Source: Burkholderiales bacterium (GTDB taxonomy: Bacteria > Pseudomonadota > Gammaproteobacteria > Burkholderiales > JAEUOS01). From it: 64,000 nt of DNA. A program made the position numbers and the translations under genes. Below the pieces are notes generated by a model, which saw nothing but the letters and a program-made list of their open reading frames with translations, searched no databases and had not been told where the DNA came from. The stretch is from assembly GCA_016790635.1 (NCBI GenBank), contig JAEUOR010000053.1:124001-188000 (forward strand). Reading direction: 5' to 3'. Below, in pieces: positions 17,279 to 26,120 of this stretch (position 1 is its first letter; the number at the start of each line of letters is the position of its first letter).

Positions 17279-17740
17279 TCAGGCGCTTTTGGCCTCCAAG
17301 CGTTGCGCCAGACCGTTCAGGATGTCGGTCCAACCGCCGGTGTGCCCGGGACCTTGTCCCGCGGGAAGGCGTGCGTGGGTCAATACCAACTCGGTGACGT
17401 CACCGTCGGGGTGGAATTCGATCGTTACCAGCGAGTCGTGCGCGCCGGCGTGTACCGAATTCCAGGTGAAAGCAAGGCGGCGCGGCCGGTCGATCGTGCG
17501 GTAGACGCCGGTGTGAAGCACCGGCCCGGAGGGCACGTGCATCACGATCTCGAAGGCGCCACCGACGCGCGCATCGACCTTGACGTCGGATTGCCTCGGT
17601 TCCGGGGTGCAAGGGCGCATCCATACAGCCATGCCGGCCGGGTCCAGCCAGGCGTCGAATATCTCGACTGCCGGCGCCGCGATGCGGCGCCTGACGACGA
17701 TGGTGGCTGCTAGTTTGGGTGCATTGATGACTGCGGTCAT
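17279..17740 (-). CDS. AHSA1/START-type SRPBCC domain protein
   Basis: 153 residues from ATG 17740. Family features are IVVRRRIAAPAVEIFDAWLD at the N-terminus, the VGGAFEI strand, the turn PRRLAFTW, and the VTIEFHP and TELVLTH strands followed by a C-terminal helix starting GGWTDILNGLAQRLE. These proteins have a helix-grip fold that binds small hydrophobic ligands or clients; the ligand here is unknown. The start overlaps the upstream ArsR stop by four bases (ATGA). A two-gene ArsR/AHSA1 operon under the regulator's own control is common in proteobacteria. Confidence 0.85.
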   Translation of the reverse strand: MTAVINAPKLAATIVVRRRIAAPAVEIFDAWLDPAGMAVWMRPCTPEPRQSDVKVDARVGGAFEIVMHVPSGPVLHTGVYRTIDRPRRLAFTWNSVHAGAHDSLVTIEFHPDGDVTELVLTHARLPAGQGPGHTGGWTDILNGLAQRLEAKSA

Positions 17741-18108
17741 TCGGGGGATCCTTTCTTCGCGTTGCCGCGCTTGGCTTTGATATAGGACTCGAGAGCCGCG
17801 AGTCGGTCCTCCCAGAATCCGCGGTAGTGCTCCATCCACTCCACCGCTTCGGCCATCGGCGTGGCGTTGAGTGAAAGGACGTGGTCCCGGCCCTGCACTG
17901 TGCGCGTCACCAGATCGGCGCGCTCCAGCGTCTTGATGTGCTTGGAAACCGCGTTGAGCGAGACCGCGAACGCGCCGGCGACCTCGGTTACGCGCGCGTC
18001 GCCCCGGGCGAGGCGCGCAAGGATGGCGCGCCGCGTCGGGTCCGCCATCGCGCCGAAGGCAGCATTCAGGCGCAGGGTGGTTCGGGAAGATTCCGTATAT
18101 TCAACCAT
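17737..18108 (-). CDS. ArsR-family transcriptional regulator
   Basis: 123 residues from ATG 18108. A winged helix-turn-helix is clear: AAFGAMADPTRRAILARLA, VTEVAGAFAVSLNAVSKHIK as recognition region, and a wing with LVTRTVQGRDHVLSL. The C-terminal helix MEHYRGFWEDRLAALESYI is the usual dimerisation end of the AHSA1-linked subgroup, which lacks the metal-binding cysteines of true ArsR. The start was placed at 18108 because a strong promoter (TTGACG-17-TATATT) leaves only seven bases before this ATG, and the open frame upstream runs through that promoter. The mRNA would then be leaderless. The operator palindrome covers the first codons. Confidence 0.85.
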   Translation of the reverse strand: MVEYTESSRTTLRLNAAFGAMADPTRRAILARLARGDARVTEVAGAFAVSLNAVSKHIKTLERADLVTRTVQGRDHVLSLNATPMAEAVEWMEHYRGFWEDRLAALESYIKAKRGNAKKGSPE

Positions 18109-18126
18109 AAAGTTGAATATACGGAA
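18091..18126. promoter_or_regulatory. Perfect 15-bp palindrome, likely ArsR operator
   Basis: TTCCGTATATTCAAC (18091-18105) and GTTGAATATACGGAA (18112-18126) are perfect inverted repeats with the spacer CATAAA. The site covers the regulator's -10 box, start codon and first five codons, so binding would block transcription initiation of the ArsR-AHSA1 pair. Confidence 0.75.
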
Positions 18127-18144
18127 TTGCGGGTTTGCCGTCAA
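18116..18144 (-). promoter_or_regulatory. Sigma-70-type promoter of the ArsR-AHSA1 operon
   Basis: On the minus strand TTGACG (18144-18139), a 17-base spacer and TATATT (18121-18116) give five of six matches to both consensus boxes. Expected transcription start is at or next to the A of the regulator's ATG. Confidence 0.65.
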
Positions 18145-18490
18145 GCCTTGCCGGAAAACCGCTTGAGCAGGATCCTGTGATCCGCCCGGCGCCCAGCGTC
18201 CTGGTTCGCGCCTGCCAGTGGTCATGAACCATTTTTGGGGCGCGTCCCGCAGTCGCAGGCCGGGACCCTGCATTCAATGTCTATCGCGCGGCTGCGCTGC
18301 GCGACACCGGTTGGCGTCTTGCGTCCTCTAGCCGACACGTGGAAGAACGACCGAGGGCATGCACGTCGCTCTGCATCCGGCTCCAGGAAAGCCTCGGGTC
18401 TTGACCGCGTCCGAACGGACGTTGCGGATTGCGCAAGGGCAGTAATATCGCCGCTCACCCGCAACTCTTCGCCTCTCGAAAGTCCCAACA
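18145..18490. other. Intergenic region between ArsR promoter and molybdenum hydroxylase gene
   Basis: About 350 bases without a supported gene. Open frames here are short, Arg/Ala-rich and unlike known proteins. The promoter of the downstream gene should lie here, but no clear -35/-10 pair is visible; the ribosome-binding site before ATG 18491 is weak. Confidence 0.4.
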
Positions 18491-20821
18491 ATGAACGTGG
18501 AAGCCCAATTCGGCCGCTTCGGCAGCGGCGCCTCCGTCATGCGCCTGGAAGACCGCGCCCTGGTCCAGGGCCATGGCCAGTACACCGACGACGTGGTCCC
18601 GCAAGGCCAACTCACCCTCATGTTCCTGCGCTCCCCGCACGCGCATGCGCGCGTGGCCTCGGTGGACACGTCGGCCGCAGCGGCGCTGCCTGGCGTGGTG
18701 CGCGTCATCAGCGGCGCCGAGCTCAAGGCCGCAGGCGTCAAGCCGCTGCCGACCAACCCGATGCTGAAGCGCGCCGACGGCAGCCCGTGCGCGACCGCGC
18801 CGCGTTTTGCGCTGGCTGCAGACACGGTGCGCTACCCCGGCGAGGCCGTGGCCGCCGTGGTGGCCGAATCGGCCGACGCGGCGCGTGCCGCGCTCGAGGC
18901 GATCGTGGTCGAGTACGAGGAGTTGCCCGCGTTGGCCGACGTGCTGGCCGCGACCGCACCGGGCGCGGTGGCGCTGTGCGACGCTGCGCCGGACAACATC
19001 TCGGCCGAAGCGAAGTACGGCGACGCGGCCAAGGTCGATGCCGCCTTCGCCGCGGCCGCGCACGTGGTCAGGCTCACGGTCGAGCATCAGCGCGTGTGCG
19101 CGGTGCCGATGGAGCCGCGCACCGTGCTGGCCATGCCGGATGCCGCTAGCGGGCGGCTCACCATCCGCATGAGCACGCAGATGCCCTCCTCGCTGCGCGA
19201 TGGACTGTGCGCGCTGATTCCCGGGCTCGAAGCCAAGAACGTGCGCGTGCTGGTGGGGGATGTCGGCGGCGGCTTCGGCATGAAGACAGGCATGTATCCG
19301 GAAGATGTGGTCGTCGCGTGGGCGGCGCTCAAGACAGGCCGGCCGGTCAAGTGGGTCGGCGAGCGCGGCGAGGAATTCCTCTCCACCATGCACGGGCGCG
19401 ACCTGCGCAACGAATCGGCGCTGGCACTGGACGCCCAGGGTCGCGTGGTGGGGCTGAAGGTGACTTCGCTGGCCGGCATCGGCGGCTATGCCACGCCGGC
19501 CGGCACGGCCATCCAGCTCATGATCGGCCCGTGGGTCTCGACCTCGGTGTACGACATCCAGAACGTCGCCTTCCACTTCAAGGCGGTGCTGACCAACGGC
19601 TCGCCCACCGGCCCATACCGCGGCGCCGGTCGTCCGGAGGCGGTCTACAACATCGAGCGACTGATGGATGAGGCGGCGCGTGTTTCGGGCATCGATCCGG
19701 TCGAGCTGCGCCGTCGCAACATGGTCCGGCCCGAGCAGATGCCGTACAAGAACCCGATGGGGCAGGTCTACGACTCCGGGCGCTTCGAGAAGGTGCTCGA
19801 TGAGGCGTTGGCGCTGGCCGACTGGAAAGGTTTCGACGCGCGCGCCGCGGCGTCGCGGGCGCGCGGCAAGCTGCGCGGCCGTGGCATCGCCACCTTTCTC
19901 GAGTGGACGAGCGGCCTGGCCTTCGAAGAGCGCGTCACCGTAGCCGTCAATGGCGACGGCACCATCGAGATTTTCTCGGCCGTGCAGCAGATGGGGCAGG
20001 GCATCGCCACCTCGCTGGCGCAATTGGCGGTAGACGTCTTCGGCGTGCCGATGGAGAAAATCCGCATCGTCCTGGGCGACACCGATCGTGGTTCCGGCTT
20101 CGGCAGCGCGGGCTCGCGCTCCATTTTCGTGGGCGGCTCGGCGCTCACCGTGGCCGGCAAAAAGACCATCGACCGCGCGCGCGACCTCGCTGCCGAGGTC
20201 CTGGAAGCCGCCCCCTCGGACATCGTCTACGAAGCCGGCATGCTGAAAGTCGCGGGCACGGACCTGAAGATCGACCTGTTTGAATTGGCCGCCAAGCAGG
20301 CCGGGGCGCGCATCGACGTCGAATCGACCTCTGCCGTGTCGGGCCCCAGCTGGCCCAACGCGTGTCACATCTGCGAGGTGGAGGTCGACCCTGATACCGG
20401 TCATGTCGCGATCGACGCCTACGCCTCGGTCAACGATGTCGGCCGCGTCATCAACCCGATGATCGTGCGCGGGCAACTCGACGGCGGCGCGGTGCAAGGC
20501 ATCGGCCAGGCCCTGACCGAGGTCGTCGTCTACGACCGTGAGTCGGGCCAGAACCTGACCGGCAGCCTGATGGACTACGCGCTGCCCAAGGCCGGCATCC
20601 TGCCCGCTTCGGTCAAGACGACCATGGACGATTCGACGCCCTGTCAGAACAATCCGCTGGGCATCAAGGGCGTGGGCGAGCTGGGTACCATCGGCGCGAC
20701 GCCGACGGTCGTGAGCGCGGTGGCCGACGCGCTGGCGCGCGCCGGTCGCGCCGGTCGCACGCAGCAGCTGCAAATGCCGCTCACCCCCAGCCGGGTGTGG
20801 CAGCACCTGCGGGCGGCCTGA
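18491..20821 (+). CDS. Molybdenum hydroxylase large subunit (CoxL/XDH type), orphan
   Basis: 776 residues from ATG 18491. Xanthine dehydrogenase-family molybdopterin-binding subunit: N-terminal FGSGASVMRLEDRALVQGHG with FLRSPHAHARV, then the Moco domain with GDVGGGFGMKTG, the PYRGAGRPEAVY active-site loop, and the late GVGELGTIGATPTVVSAV. The loop is the GAGRPE type, not the AYxCSFR of true form-I CO dehydrogenase, so the substrate is more likely an aldehyde or N-heterocycle. The usual 2Fe-2S and FAD subunit genes are not next to it, and a second orphan large subunit lies at 34.2-36.5 kb. An HTH regulator follows three bases later. Confidence 0.9.
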   Translation: MNVEAQFGRFGSGASVMRLEDRALVQGHGQYTDDVVPQGQLTLMFLRSPHAHARVASVDTSAAAALPGVVRVISGAELKAAGVKPLPTNPMLKRADGSPCATAPRFALAADTVRYPGEAVAAVVAESADAARAALEAIVVEYEELPALADVLAATAPGAVALCDAAPDNISAEAKYGDAAKVDAAFAAAAHVVRLTVEHQRVCAVPMEPRTVLAMPDAASGRLTIRMSTQMPSSLRDGLCALIPGLEAKNVRVLVGDVGGGFGMKTGMYPEDVVVAWAALKTGRPVKWVGERGEEFLSTMHGRDLRNESALALDAQGRVVGLKVTSLAGIGGYATPAGTAIQLMIGPWVSTSVYDIQNVAFHFKAVLTNGSPTGPYRGAGRPEAVYNIERLMDEAARVSGIDPVELRRRNMVRPEQMPYKNPMGQVYDSGRFEKVLDEALALADWKGFDARAAASRARGKLRGRGIATFLEWTSGLAFEERVTVAVNGDGTIEIFSAVQQMGQGIATSLAQLAVDVFGVPMEKIRIVLGDTDRGSGFGSAGSRSIFVGGSALTVAGKKTIDRARDLAAEVLEAAPSDIVYEAGMLKVAGTDLKIDLFELAAKQAGARIDVESTSAVSGPSWPNACHICEVEVDPDTGHVAIDAYASVNDVGRVINPMIVRGQLDGGAVQGIGQALTEVVVYDRESGQNLTGSLMDYALPKAGILPASVKTTMDDSTPCQNNPLGIKGVGELGTIGATPTVVSAVADALARAGRAGRTQQLQMPLTPSRVWQHLRAA

Positions 20822-20823
20822 AC

Positions 20824-21573
20824 GTGGCGGCACCAGGGAGGTCAGGCACGCGCAGCGCATCCGCTCGCAGTGCATCGCCTCGCGCCGCCGCGACGCGGCG
20901 CACTGGTGCCAGGAAGTCCGCCGCAAAGACACCCGCTGCCGAACGCAACGCCGCGCCCGGCCGTTCCGACTTCGCGCTGCTCAACTTCGCGCAGGACCTG
21001 CGCGGCTGGGCCGACAACATCCTCGCAGCAGCCCGGCCGGGCATGAACCTGGCCGGCGCGTTGGCCAAGCCCTTCCTGGCCGGTGCGGTCGGTAGCGTGG
21101 TCGGCGAAAAGAACGCCACGCGCGCCGGCGCCATGCTGAAGGACCTGCGCGAGACCGCCGGCCTGTCACTGAAGGACCTGGGCACCGCGATCAACCTGAG
21201 CGACGCCGGCCTGATCGAAAAGTACGAATCCGGCCAGGCCGCGATCCCGTTCGAGATCATCCTGCGCATGGCCGCGGTGCTGGCGCGGAACGACCCGCTG
21301 CCCTTCGTCCTCAACATGGTGCGCACTTCCAATCCCTCGTTGGCGCGCACGCTGGAGAACCTGGGTGTCGGCCGACTCCTGGAGCACGCCGGGCGCGAGC
21401 GCGAATTCATCAACCTGTACCGTTCCAACGACGCGCTGCGGGCGTTGTCGGATGAAGAGTTCGCCGCGCTGTTGGGATTCCTTAGCGGGGCGATCGATCT
21501 TGCGTTGACGCATCGCGAGGGGAACGGCAGCGGGGGTCGTAAGGCGCGTCCGGGGATCAAGCAGCGTGGATAG
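20824..21573 (+). CDS. XRE-type helix-turn-helix regulator
   Basis: 249 residues from GTG 20824, two bases after the preceding TGA; an ATG at 20797 inside the previous gene is also in frame. The first 45 residues are an Arg/Ala-rich basic tail. An XRE/Cro helix-turn-helix lies at about residues 105-160 (LKDLRETAGLSLKDLGTAIN, LIEKYESGQAAIPFEIILRM). The C-terminal part (LLEHAGREREFINLYRSND, LSDEEFAALLGFL) looks like a dimerisation or ligand region. The ligand is unknown. Placement directly after the molybdenum hydroxylase suggests co-transcription, though it may regulate unrelated genes. Confidence 0.75.
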   Translation: MAAPGRSGTRSASARSASPRAAATRRTGARKSAAKTPAAERNAAPGRSDFALLNFAQDLRGWADNILAAARPGMNLAGALAKPFLAGAVGSVVGEKNATRAGAMLKDLRETAGLSLKDLGTAINLSDAGLIEKYESGQAAIPFEIILRMAAVLARNDPLPFVLNMVRTSNPSLARTLENLGVGRLLEHAGREREFINLYRSNDALRALSDEEFAALLGFLSGAIDLALTHREGNGSGGRKARPGIKQRG

Positions 21574-21697
21574 CAGAGGCTCAAGGACTTCTTCTGCGAA
21601 CCACGGCCGATGCGTGAAGTGCGCCGCTCTACGCACCCGCGACGGGTCTATGGCTACTGCTTGAGACAGACGCGCGGCCGCGAGGGCCGCACCGCGA

Positions 21698-22291
21698 TCA
21701 GTACTTGACCGTGCACCCGTAAGGCGTCGTGCTGGCCGTCGAGACCGGCTTGCCCGCGAGCGCTTCATCCATGCCGGCCTTGAGAAAGTTCTTGGCGGTC
21801 TTGACGTCCTCCGGGTTGGCGGAGCGCTTGTCGTCGATGGCGCCGTTGTAGACCACCTGGCCCTTGGGGTCGATGATGAACATTTGCGGCGTGGTGCGCG
21901 CGCCGTAGGCGCGACCGGCCACTCCCTTCTCGTCCATCAGGGTCGCGCGCGGCGTGCCGCCCTGGCCCTTCATCCAGTCGCCCATCGCGGCGGGCTTCAG
22001 GTAGTCGGCATGGCCGGGATTGGTCGAGTTGACGGCCAGCCACACCACATCCTTGCCGCCATAGGTCTTCTGCAGGGCCTGCATGTTCTTCGAGTCGTAG
22101 TGCTTGCGCACGTACGGACAGCCGGGGTTGACCCATTCCAGAACCACCCACTTGCCTTTGTGATCGGAGAGGCGTGCGGGCTTGCCGTCGGTTGCGGGCA
22201 GGCTGATCTCGGGGGCGCTCTGGCCGGGAGCTGCGGCGAGCACGGTCGAAGCGGCGAAGGCCAGCGGCAGGAAGAGGGTGCGCAGCATCAT
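21698..22291 (-). CDS. Exported redoxin / thioredoxin-like protein
   Basis: 197 residues from ATG 22291. A signal peptide (LFLPLAFAASTVLAAAPG) is followed by a peroxiredoxin/TlpA-like fold: ISLPATDGKPARLSDHKGKW, VVLEWVNPGCPYVRKHYDS with a single Cys in the position of a CxxC motif, and RTTPQMFIIDPKGQVVYNG carrying the cis-Pro. A second Cys comes four residues before the end (YGCTVKY). This is the layout of periplasmic AhpC/TSA-type redoxins. The start overlaps the stop of the DsbD-like gene by four bases, so electrons are plausibly delivered by that reductase. Confidence 0.85.
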   Translation of the reverse strand: MMLRTLFLPLAFAASTVLAAAPGQSAPEISLPATDGKPARLSDHKGKWVVLEWVNPGCPYVRKHYDSKNMQALQKTYGGKDVVWLAVNSTNPGHADYLKPAAMGDWMKGQGGTPRATLMDEKGVAGRAYGARTTPQMFIIDPKGQVVYNGAIDDKRSANPEDVKTAKNFLKAGMDEALAGKPVSTASTTPYGCTVKY

Positions 22292-24447
22292 GATTTGGCA
22301 GGTCCGGAAGTTGTCGCGGGCAGCGCCGCAAGGGCATCCATGATGATGCCTTCGGTGAGGATTTCCGGCAAGACCACCGCGGGTTTCCCCGGGGCATACA
22401 GGACATAGACGGGTACGCCGTTGCGGCCCAGTTCCGCCAGCGCCGCGGTGATCGCCGGGTCGCGACGGGTCCAGTCGGCACGCATGAGCGTGACGCCGCG
22501 GTCGGCGAAGGCCTTCTGGACCGTGCGGGTTTCAAGCACCACCTTCTTGTTGACCTGGCAGGTGACACACCACGCCGCGGTGAAGTCGACGAACACCGGC
22601 GTTCCGGTGGCGACCAAGGCCTCGATGTCGGACTTGGAGTAGGCGTTCCACACCTCTCCGGCTGCCTTGGTGTCCTTGGTCGGGTTGGCCGAGGACTCGC
22701 CGGAAGGCCAGGCCGTCACCACGCCGGCGACCATGATGGCAACGGCGACCAGGCGGCCCGCGGTACCGGAGGCCTGGCCGATCCACCAGGCACCGAAACC
22801 GATGATAACCATGGCCGCGCCGATCCACACCACCGCGTCGGCGCCGACCTGCAACGACAGCACCCAGGTGAGCCAGACGACGGTCGCGTACATCGGGAAC
22901 GCCAGCACCTGCTTGAACGTGGACAGCCACGGCCCCGGGCGCGGCAGCTTCTTGAGCCAGGCCGGAAACCACGCCAGTGCGAGGTAAGGCGCGGCCATGC
23001 CCAGGCCCAGCGCGCCGAACACCAGCAGGGCGGCCGCGGCGCTTTGCGTGACGGCATAACCCAGCGCCGCACCCATGAATGGCGCCGTGCAGGGCGAGGC
23101 GACCACGGCAGCCAGCACGCCGGAGAGAAAGGAATCGGCCGCCGGGTGCTTGGCCGTGGCCCCCGCCAGCGAGCCGGGCAACATGGCACCGAATTCGAAG
23201 ACCCCTGAAAGGTTGAGACCCAGGATGAAAAACAGGAGCGCCAGCAGCGTCACCACTGCCGGGGACTGCAACTGGAACCCCCAGCCCACCGCATCGCCCG
23301 CGGCGCGCAGCGCAAGCAACATGCCGGCCAGCGCCAGGAAGGAGGCGATTACGCCGATGGCGAAGGCGGCGCCGTTGATGCGCATCGCCGTGCCGGTGCC
23401 GCCGCGCGCGAAGCCCAGCACCTTGAGCGAAAGGATCGGAAACACGCAGGGCATGAGGTTCAGGATCATGCCGCCGAAAAACGCGAACACCAGGGCCAGC
23501 GCGATCGAAAGGTCGGAGGAAGCGGCCGGCCCCGCGCTCTTGCCATGCTCCGCTCCGGGCATGTCGATGCCGCGGCCGGCGACGAGCTTGCCGGGCATTG
23601 TCGCCTCGAAGGTGAGGGCGCGATCGGCCAGCCCCACCACCACCCCCGCGATGCGCGGTTCGGTCGCGGCCAGCTGTTTGGCGACCGCCATGGTGATGAC
23701 AGTGCGCTCACCCTCGGTGCGGACTTCCTGCTTGGCCGCCGGCTCGACCAGGCCTTCGACGGTCGGCAGCACGTAGACCTCGCGTCCCGCGACCGGCTTG
23801 GCGCCCTCGATGGTGAGGGTGATGACCGCGTTCTCGGTCTTGGCGCTGGCGCCCTGCACCTTGCCGCCAGGCATGGCCGTGAACGCGGCATCGAAAAGAG
23901 GCTTCCACTTGAGGTTGGGCGCCGCGCCGCCGGCTGCGACCGGCATGGTCAGGGTGAGATCGGCGCCGCCCGGGATGCACACGTCCTTGCAGATCAGCCA
24001 GTCGGCGCGCGCGGCCAGGCGCGCGTTCTGCCCGACCGGCCAGTCACGCGGCAGGACGATCTCGACCGGCAGGACGATCTCGCCTTCGTAGCCGTGGTTG
24101 AGCAGCGGCGGCACCGGGATGCGCTCCGGTACGGGCCACTGGATGGGGCCGGCCTTGGTGCCCGGCGGCAGCTTCCACAGGATCGTGGTCGGCATGCCGG
24201 AGTCGCCCGGGTTGATCCAGTAGGTGTGCCACTTGGGATCGTGCTTGATGCGCAGACCGATGATCGCGGGTTCGCCGGGCGCGAGCGCCAAGTCGCGCGC
24301 GATGAGCTCGGACTCGGCATGGTCGGAGCGCACCGGCTGGGCGAGCGACAGGGGACAGGCCAGCGCCAGGACGAACGCCACCAGCGCGACGGCAAGCCAC
24401 GAAGTGGCCGCGCTTCGCGTCCCAGTGCGCGCGACGGTTGCTTGCAT
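22288..24447 (-). CDS. DsbD/ScsB-like thiol:disulfide reductase
   Basis: 719 residues from ATG 24447. A signal sequence ends near residue 36. An N-terminal periplasmic domain carries a CxxxC pair (LICKDVCIPGGADL). About eight membrane helices (about 310-600) hold the paired transport cysteines in NLMPCVFPILSLK and VASPCTAPFMGAA. A C-terminal thioredoxin domain has the active site AAWCVTCQVNKK. The protein would carry electrons from cytoplasmic thioredoxin to periplasmic partners. The N-terminal domain resembles ScsB (copper-tolerance type) more than classical DsbD. The redoxin encoded next is the obvious partner. Start chosen because the signal peptide follows it at normal distance. Confidence 0.88.
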   Translation of the reverse strand: MQATVARTGTRSAATSWLAVALVAFVLALACPLSLAQPVRSDHAESELIARDLALAPGEPAIIGLRIKHDPKWHTYWINPGDSGMPTTILWKLPPGTKAGPIQWPVPERIPVPPLLNHGYEGEIVLPVEIVLPRDWPVGQNARLAARADWLICKDVCIPGGADLTLTMPVAAGGAAPNLKWKPLFDAAFTAMPGGKVQGASAKTENAVITLTIEGAKPVAGREVYVLPTVEGLVEPAAKQEVRTEGERTVITMAVAKQLAATEPRIAGVVVGLADRALTFEATMPGKLVAGRGIDMPGAEHGKSAGPAASSDLSIALALVFAFFGGMILNLMPCVFPILSLKVLGFARGGTGTAMRINGAAFAIGVIASFLALAGMLLALRAAGDAVGWGFQLQSPAVVTLLALLFFILGLNLSGVFEFGAMLPGSLAGATAKHPAADSFLSGVLAAVVASPCTAPFMGAALGYAVTQSAAAALLVFGALGLGMAAPYLALAWFPAWLKKLPRPGPWLSTFKQVLAFPMYATVVWLTWVLSLQVGADAVVWIGAAMVIIGFGAWWIGQASGTAGRLVAVAIMVAGVVTAWPSGESSANPTKDTKAAGEVWNAYSKSDIEALVATGTPVFVDFTAAWCVTCQVNKKVVLETRTVQKAFADRGVTLMRADWTRRDPAITAALAELGRNGVPVYVLYAPGKPAVVLPEILTEGIIMDALAALPATTSGPAKS

Positions 24448-24596
24448 AGCCTGCCATTATGGCGCTGTACGGACTAGGACGAAGAATAGAATGTGCAGGC
24501 CCCGGCCAAAGATGTGAAAAAAGTCACGAAACCCCTGCGCGCCGCTCGACCGGCAGTACCGCGAAGCATGAGTCCTGGGTGTTCGCGCGGGGCGTC

Positions 24597-26120
24597 ATGA
24601 CGACAGTACTGCCCCGCACCCCGGCGTCCGACGACCGGCCCTTGGACATCCTGGTCGTCGGCGGCGGCATCAACGGCTGCGGCATCGCGCGCGACGCCGC
24701 CGGCCGCGGCCTGGACGTGATGCTGGTCGAGATGGGCGACATCGCCGGCGCGACATCGCAGTGGAGCTCCAAGCTCATCCACGGCGGGCTGCGCTACCTG
24801 GAGTACTACGAATTCCGCCTGGTGCGCGAGTCGCTGCGCGAGCGCGAGGTCCTACTCAGGCTGGCGCCGCACCTGATCGAGCCCCTGCAGTTCGTGGTGC
24901 CGCACGCGGCGCACCTGCGGCCGCGCTGGATGATCCGCGCCGGACTGTTTCTTTACGACGCATTGCGCGGCGCTTCGGCGCTGCCGCGTTCGCGGGCGGT
25001 TTCGCTCTCGGGCGACGGGCTGGGCGCGGCACTTTCCGCGCGCTTTACGCGCGGATTCTGCTACTACGACGCGCAGGCCGACGACGCGCGCCTGACGCTT
25101 GCCAACGCGCGCGGCGCGGCCGACCTGGGCGCGTGCATCGCGACCCGCACGCGGCTGGTGTCGGCGCGCGCCGAGCACGGGCTCTGGCAGGTGCAGCTCG
25201 AAGACCTGCTCCACGGCGGCGTGCGTCGTGTCGCCGCGCGGGCGATCGTCAACGCGGCCGGGCCGTGGGTGGGCGAGGTGCAGGGACGCATCGACGGGGC
25301 GCATGCCGGCGCGCGCATCAAGCACGTGAAGGGCTCGCACATCGTCGTGCCGCGCCTGCATCAGGGCGCATACGCCTATCTGCTGCAGAACCCGGACGGG
25401 CGCATCCTCTTTGCCATCCCGTGGCTGGATCGCTACACCCTCCTGGGCACCACCGACGTCCCGGTCGAGGACTACGCGGCGCCCGCCATCGATGCGGCGG
25501 AGATCGACTACCTGTGCGCGCGCGCCAGCGAGTACTTCGCCGTGCCGGTCAGGAAAAGCGATATCGTGACCACCTACGCGGGCGTGCGTCCGCTTTACGA
25601 TGACGGCGCCGGGGAAGCGGCTGCCGTGACGCGCGACTATGTGCTGCATGTCGAGGACATCGGTGGCGCGGCGCTCCTCAACGTGTATGGTGGCAAGCTC
25701 ACCACATACCGCAAGTTGTCCGAGCAGGCCATGGCCAGGCTGGCAGGGCATTTCCCGGCCATGGGCAAGTCCTGGACGCACGCGGCGCCTTTGCCGGGCG
25801 GCGACTTTGACGGCGGCCGCGCGGAGTTCGCGGGCGAACTGGCCGGTCGCTTCGCCTGGCTGCCGCGGGAACACCTGGACGTGCTGGTGCGCCGGCATGG
25901 CACACGCGCTGCGCAATTGCTCGATGGTTGCGGCATGCCGGCCGACCTGGGAGAGCACTTCGGCGCCGGCTTTTACGCGCGCGAACTCGAATACATGGTC
26001 GCCAACGAATGGGCCGTGACGGCAGACGACCTGCTGATGCGACGCAGCAAGTACGGGATAATCCTGGACGCCGCGCAGCGCGAGCGCGTCACACGCCATC
26101 TGGAGGGGATGCGTTCATGA
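24597..26120 (+). CDS. glpD: Aerobic glycerol-3-phosphate dehydrogenase
   Basis: 507 residues from ATG 24597, matching the usual GlpD length; upstream in-frame codons lack family features. N-terminal FAD motif DILVVGGGINGCGIARDAAG, then the family blocks ATSQWSSKLIHGGLRYLE, LFLYDALRG and GYLL-type contact region, HVKGSHIVVPR, and GGKLTTYRKLSEQA, with a C-terminal DxxxRRSKYGI-like helix. It oxidises sn-glycerol-3-phosphate to dihydroxyacetone phosphate at the membrane and passes electrons to quinone. No glpF or glpK is adjacent. The stop overlaps the start of a HAD phosphatase gene by four bases, so the two are translationally coupled. Confidence 0.95.
   Translation: MTTVLPRTPASDDRPLDILVVGGGINGCGIARDAAGRGLDVMLVEMGDIAGATSQWSSKLIHGGLRYLEYYEFRLVRESLREREVLLRLAPHLIEPLQFVVPHAAHLRPRWMIRAGLFLYDALRGASALPRSRAVSLSGDGLGAALSARFTRGFCYYDAQADDARLTLANARGAADLGACIATRTRLVSARAEHGLWQVQLEDLLHGGVRRVAARAIVNAAGPWVGEVQGRIDGAHAGARIKHVKGSHIVVPRLHQGAYAYLLQNPDGRILFAIPWLDRYTLLGTTDVPVEDYAAPAIDAAEIDYLCARASEYFAVPVRKSDIVTTYAGVRPLYDDGAGEAAAVTRDYVLHVEDIGGAALLNVYGGKLTTYRKLSEQAMARLAGHFPAMGKSWTHAAPLPGGDFDGGRAEFAGELAGRFAWLPREHLDVLVRRHGTRAAQLLDGCGMPADLGEHFGAGFYARELEYMVANEWAVTADDLLMRRSKYGIILDAAQRERVTRHLEGMRS

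Noticed and set aside
17000..17713. Open frame of 237 codons over the exporter relic
   Set aside because: Only about 33 codons match the exporter; the rest is antisense to the AHSA1 gene.
18491..20821. Carbon monoxide dehydrogenase CoxL
   Set aside because: The active-site loop reads YRGAGRPE, without the Cys of the AYxCSFR signature of form-I CO dehydrogenase.
18455..20932. Open frame of 825 codons on the minus strand
   Set aside because: Antisense shadow of the molybdenum hydroxylase gene; composition is Arg/His/Gly-rich with no domain.
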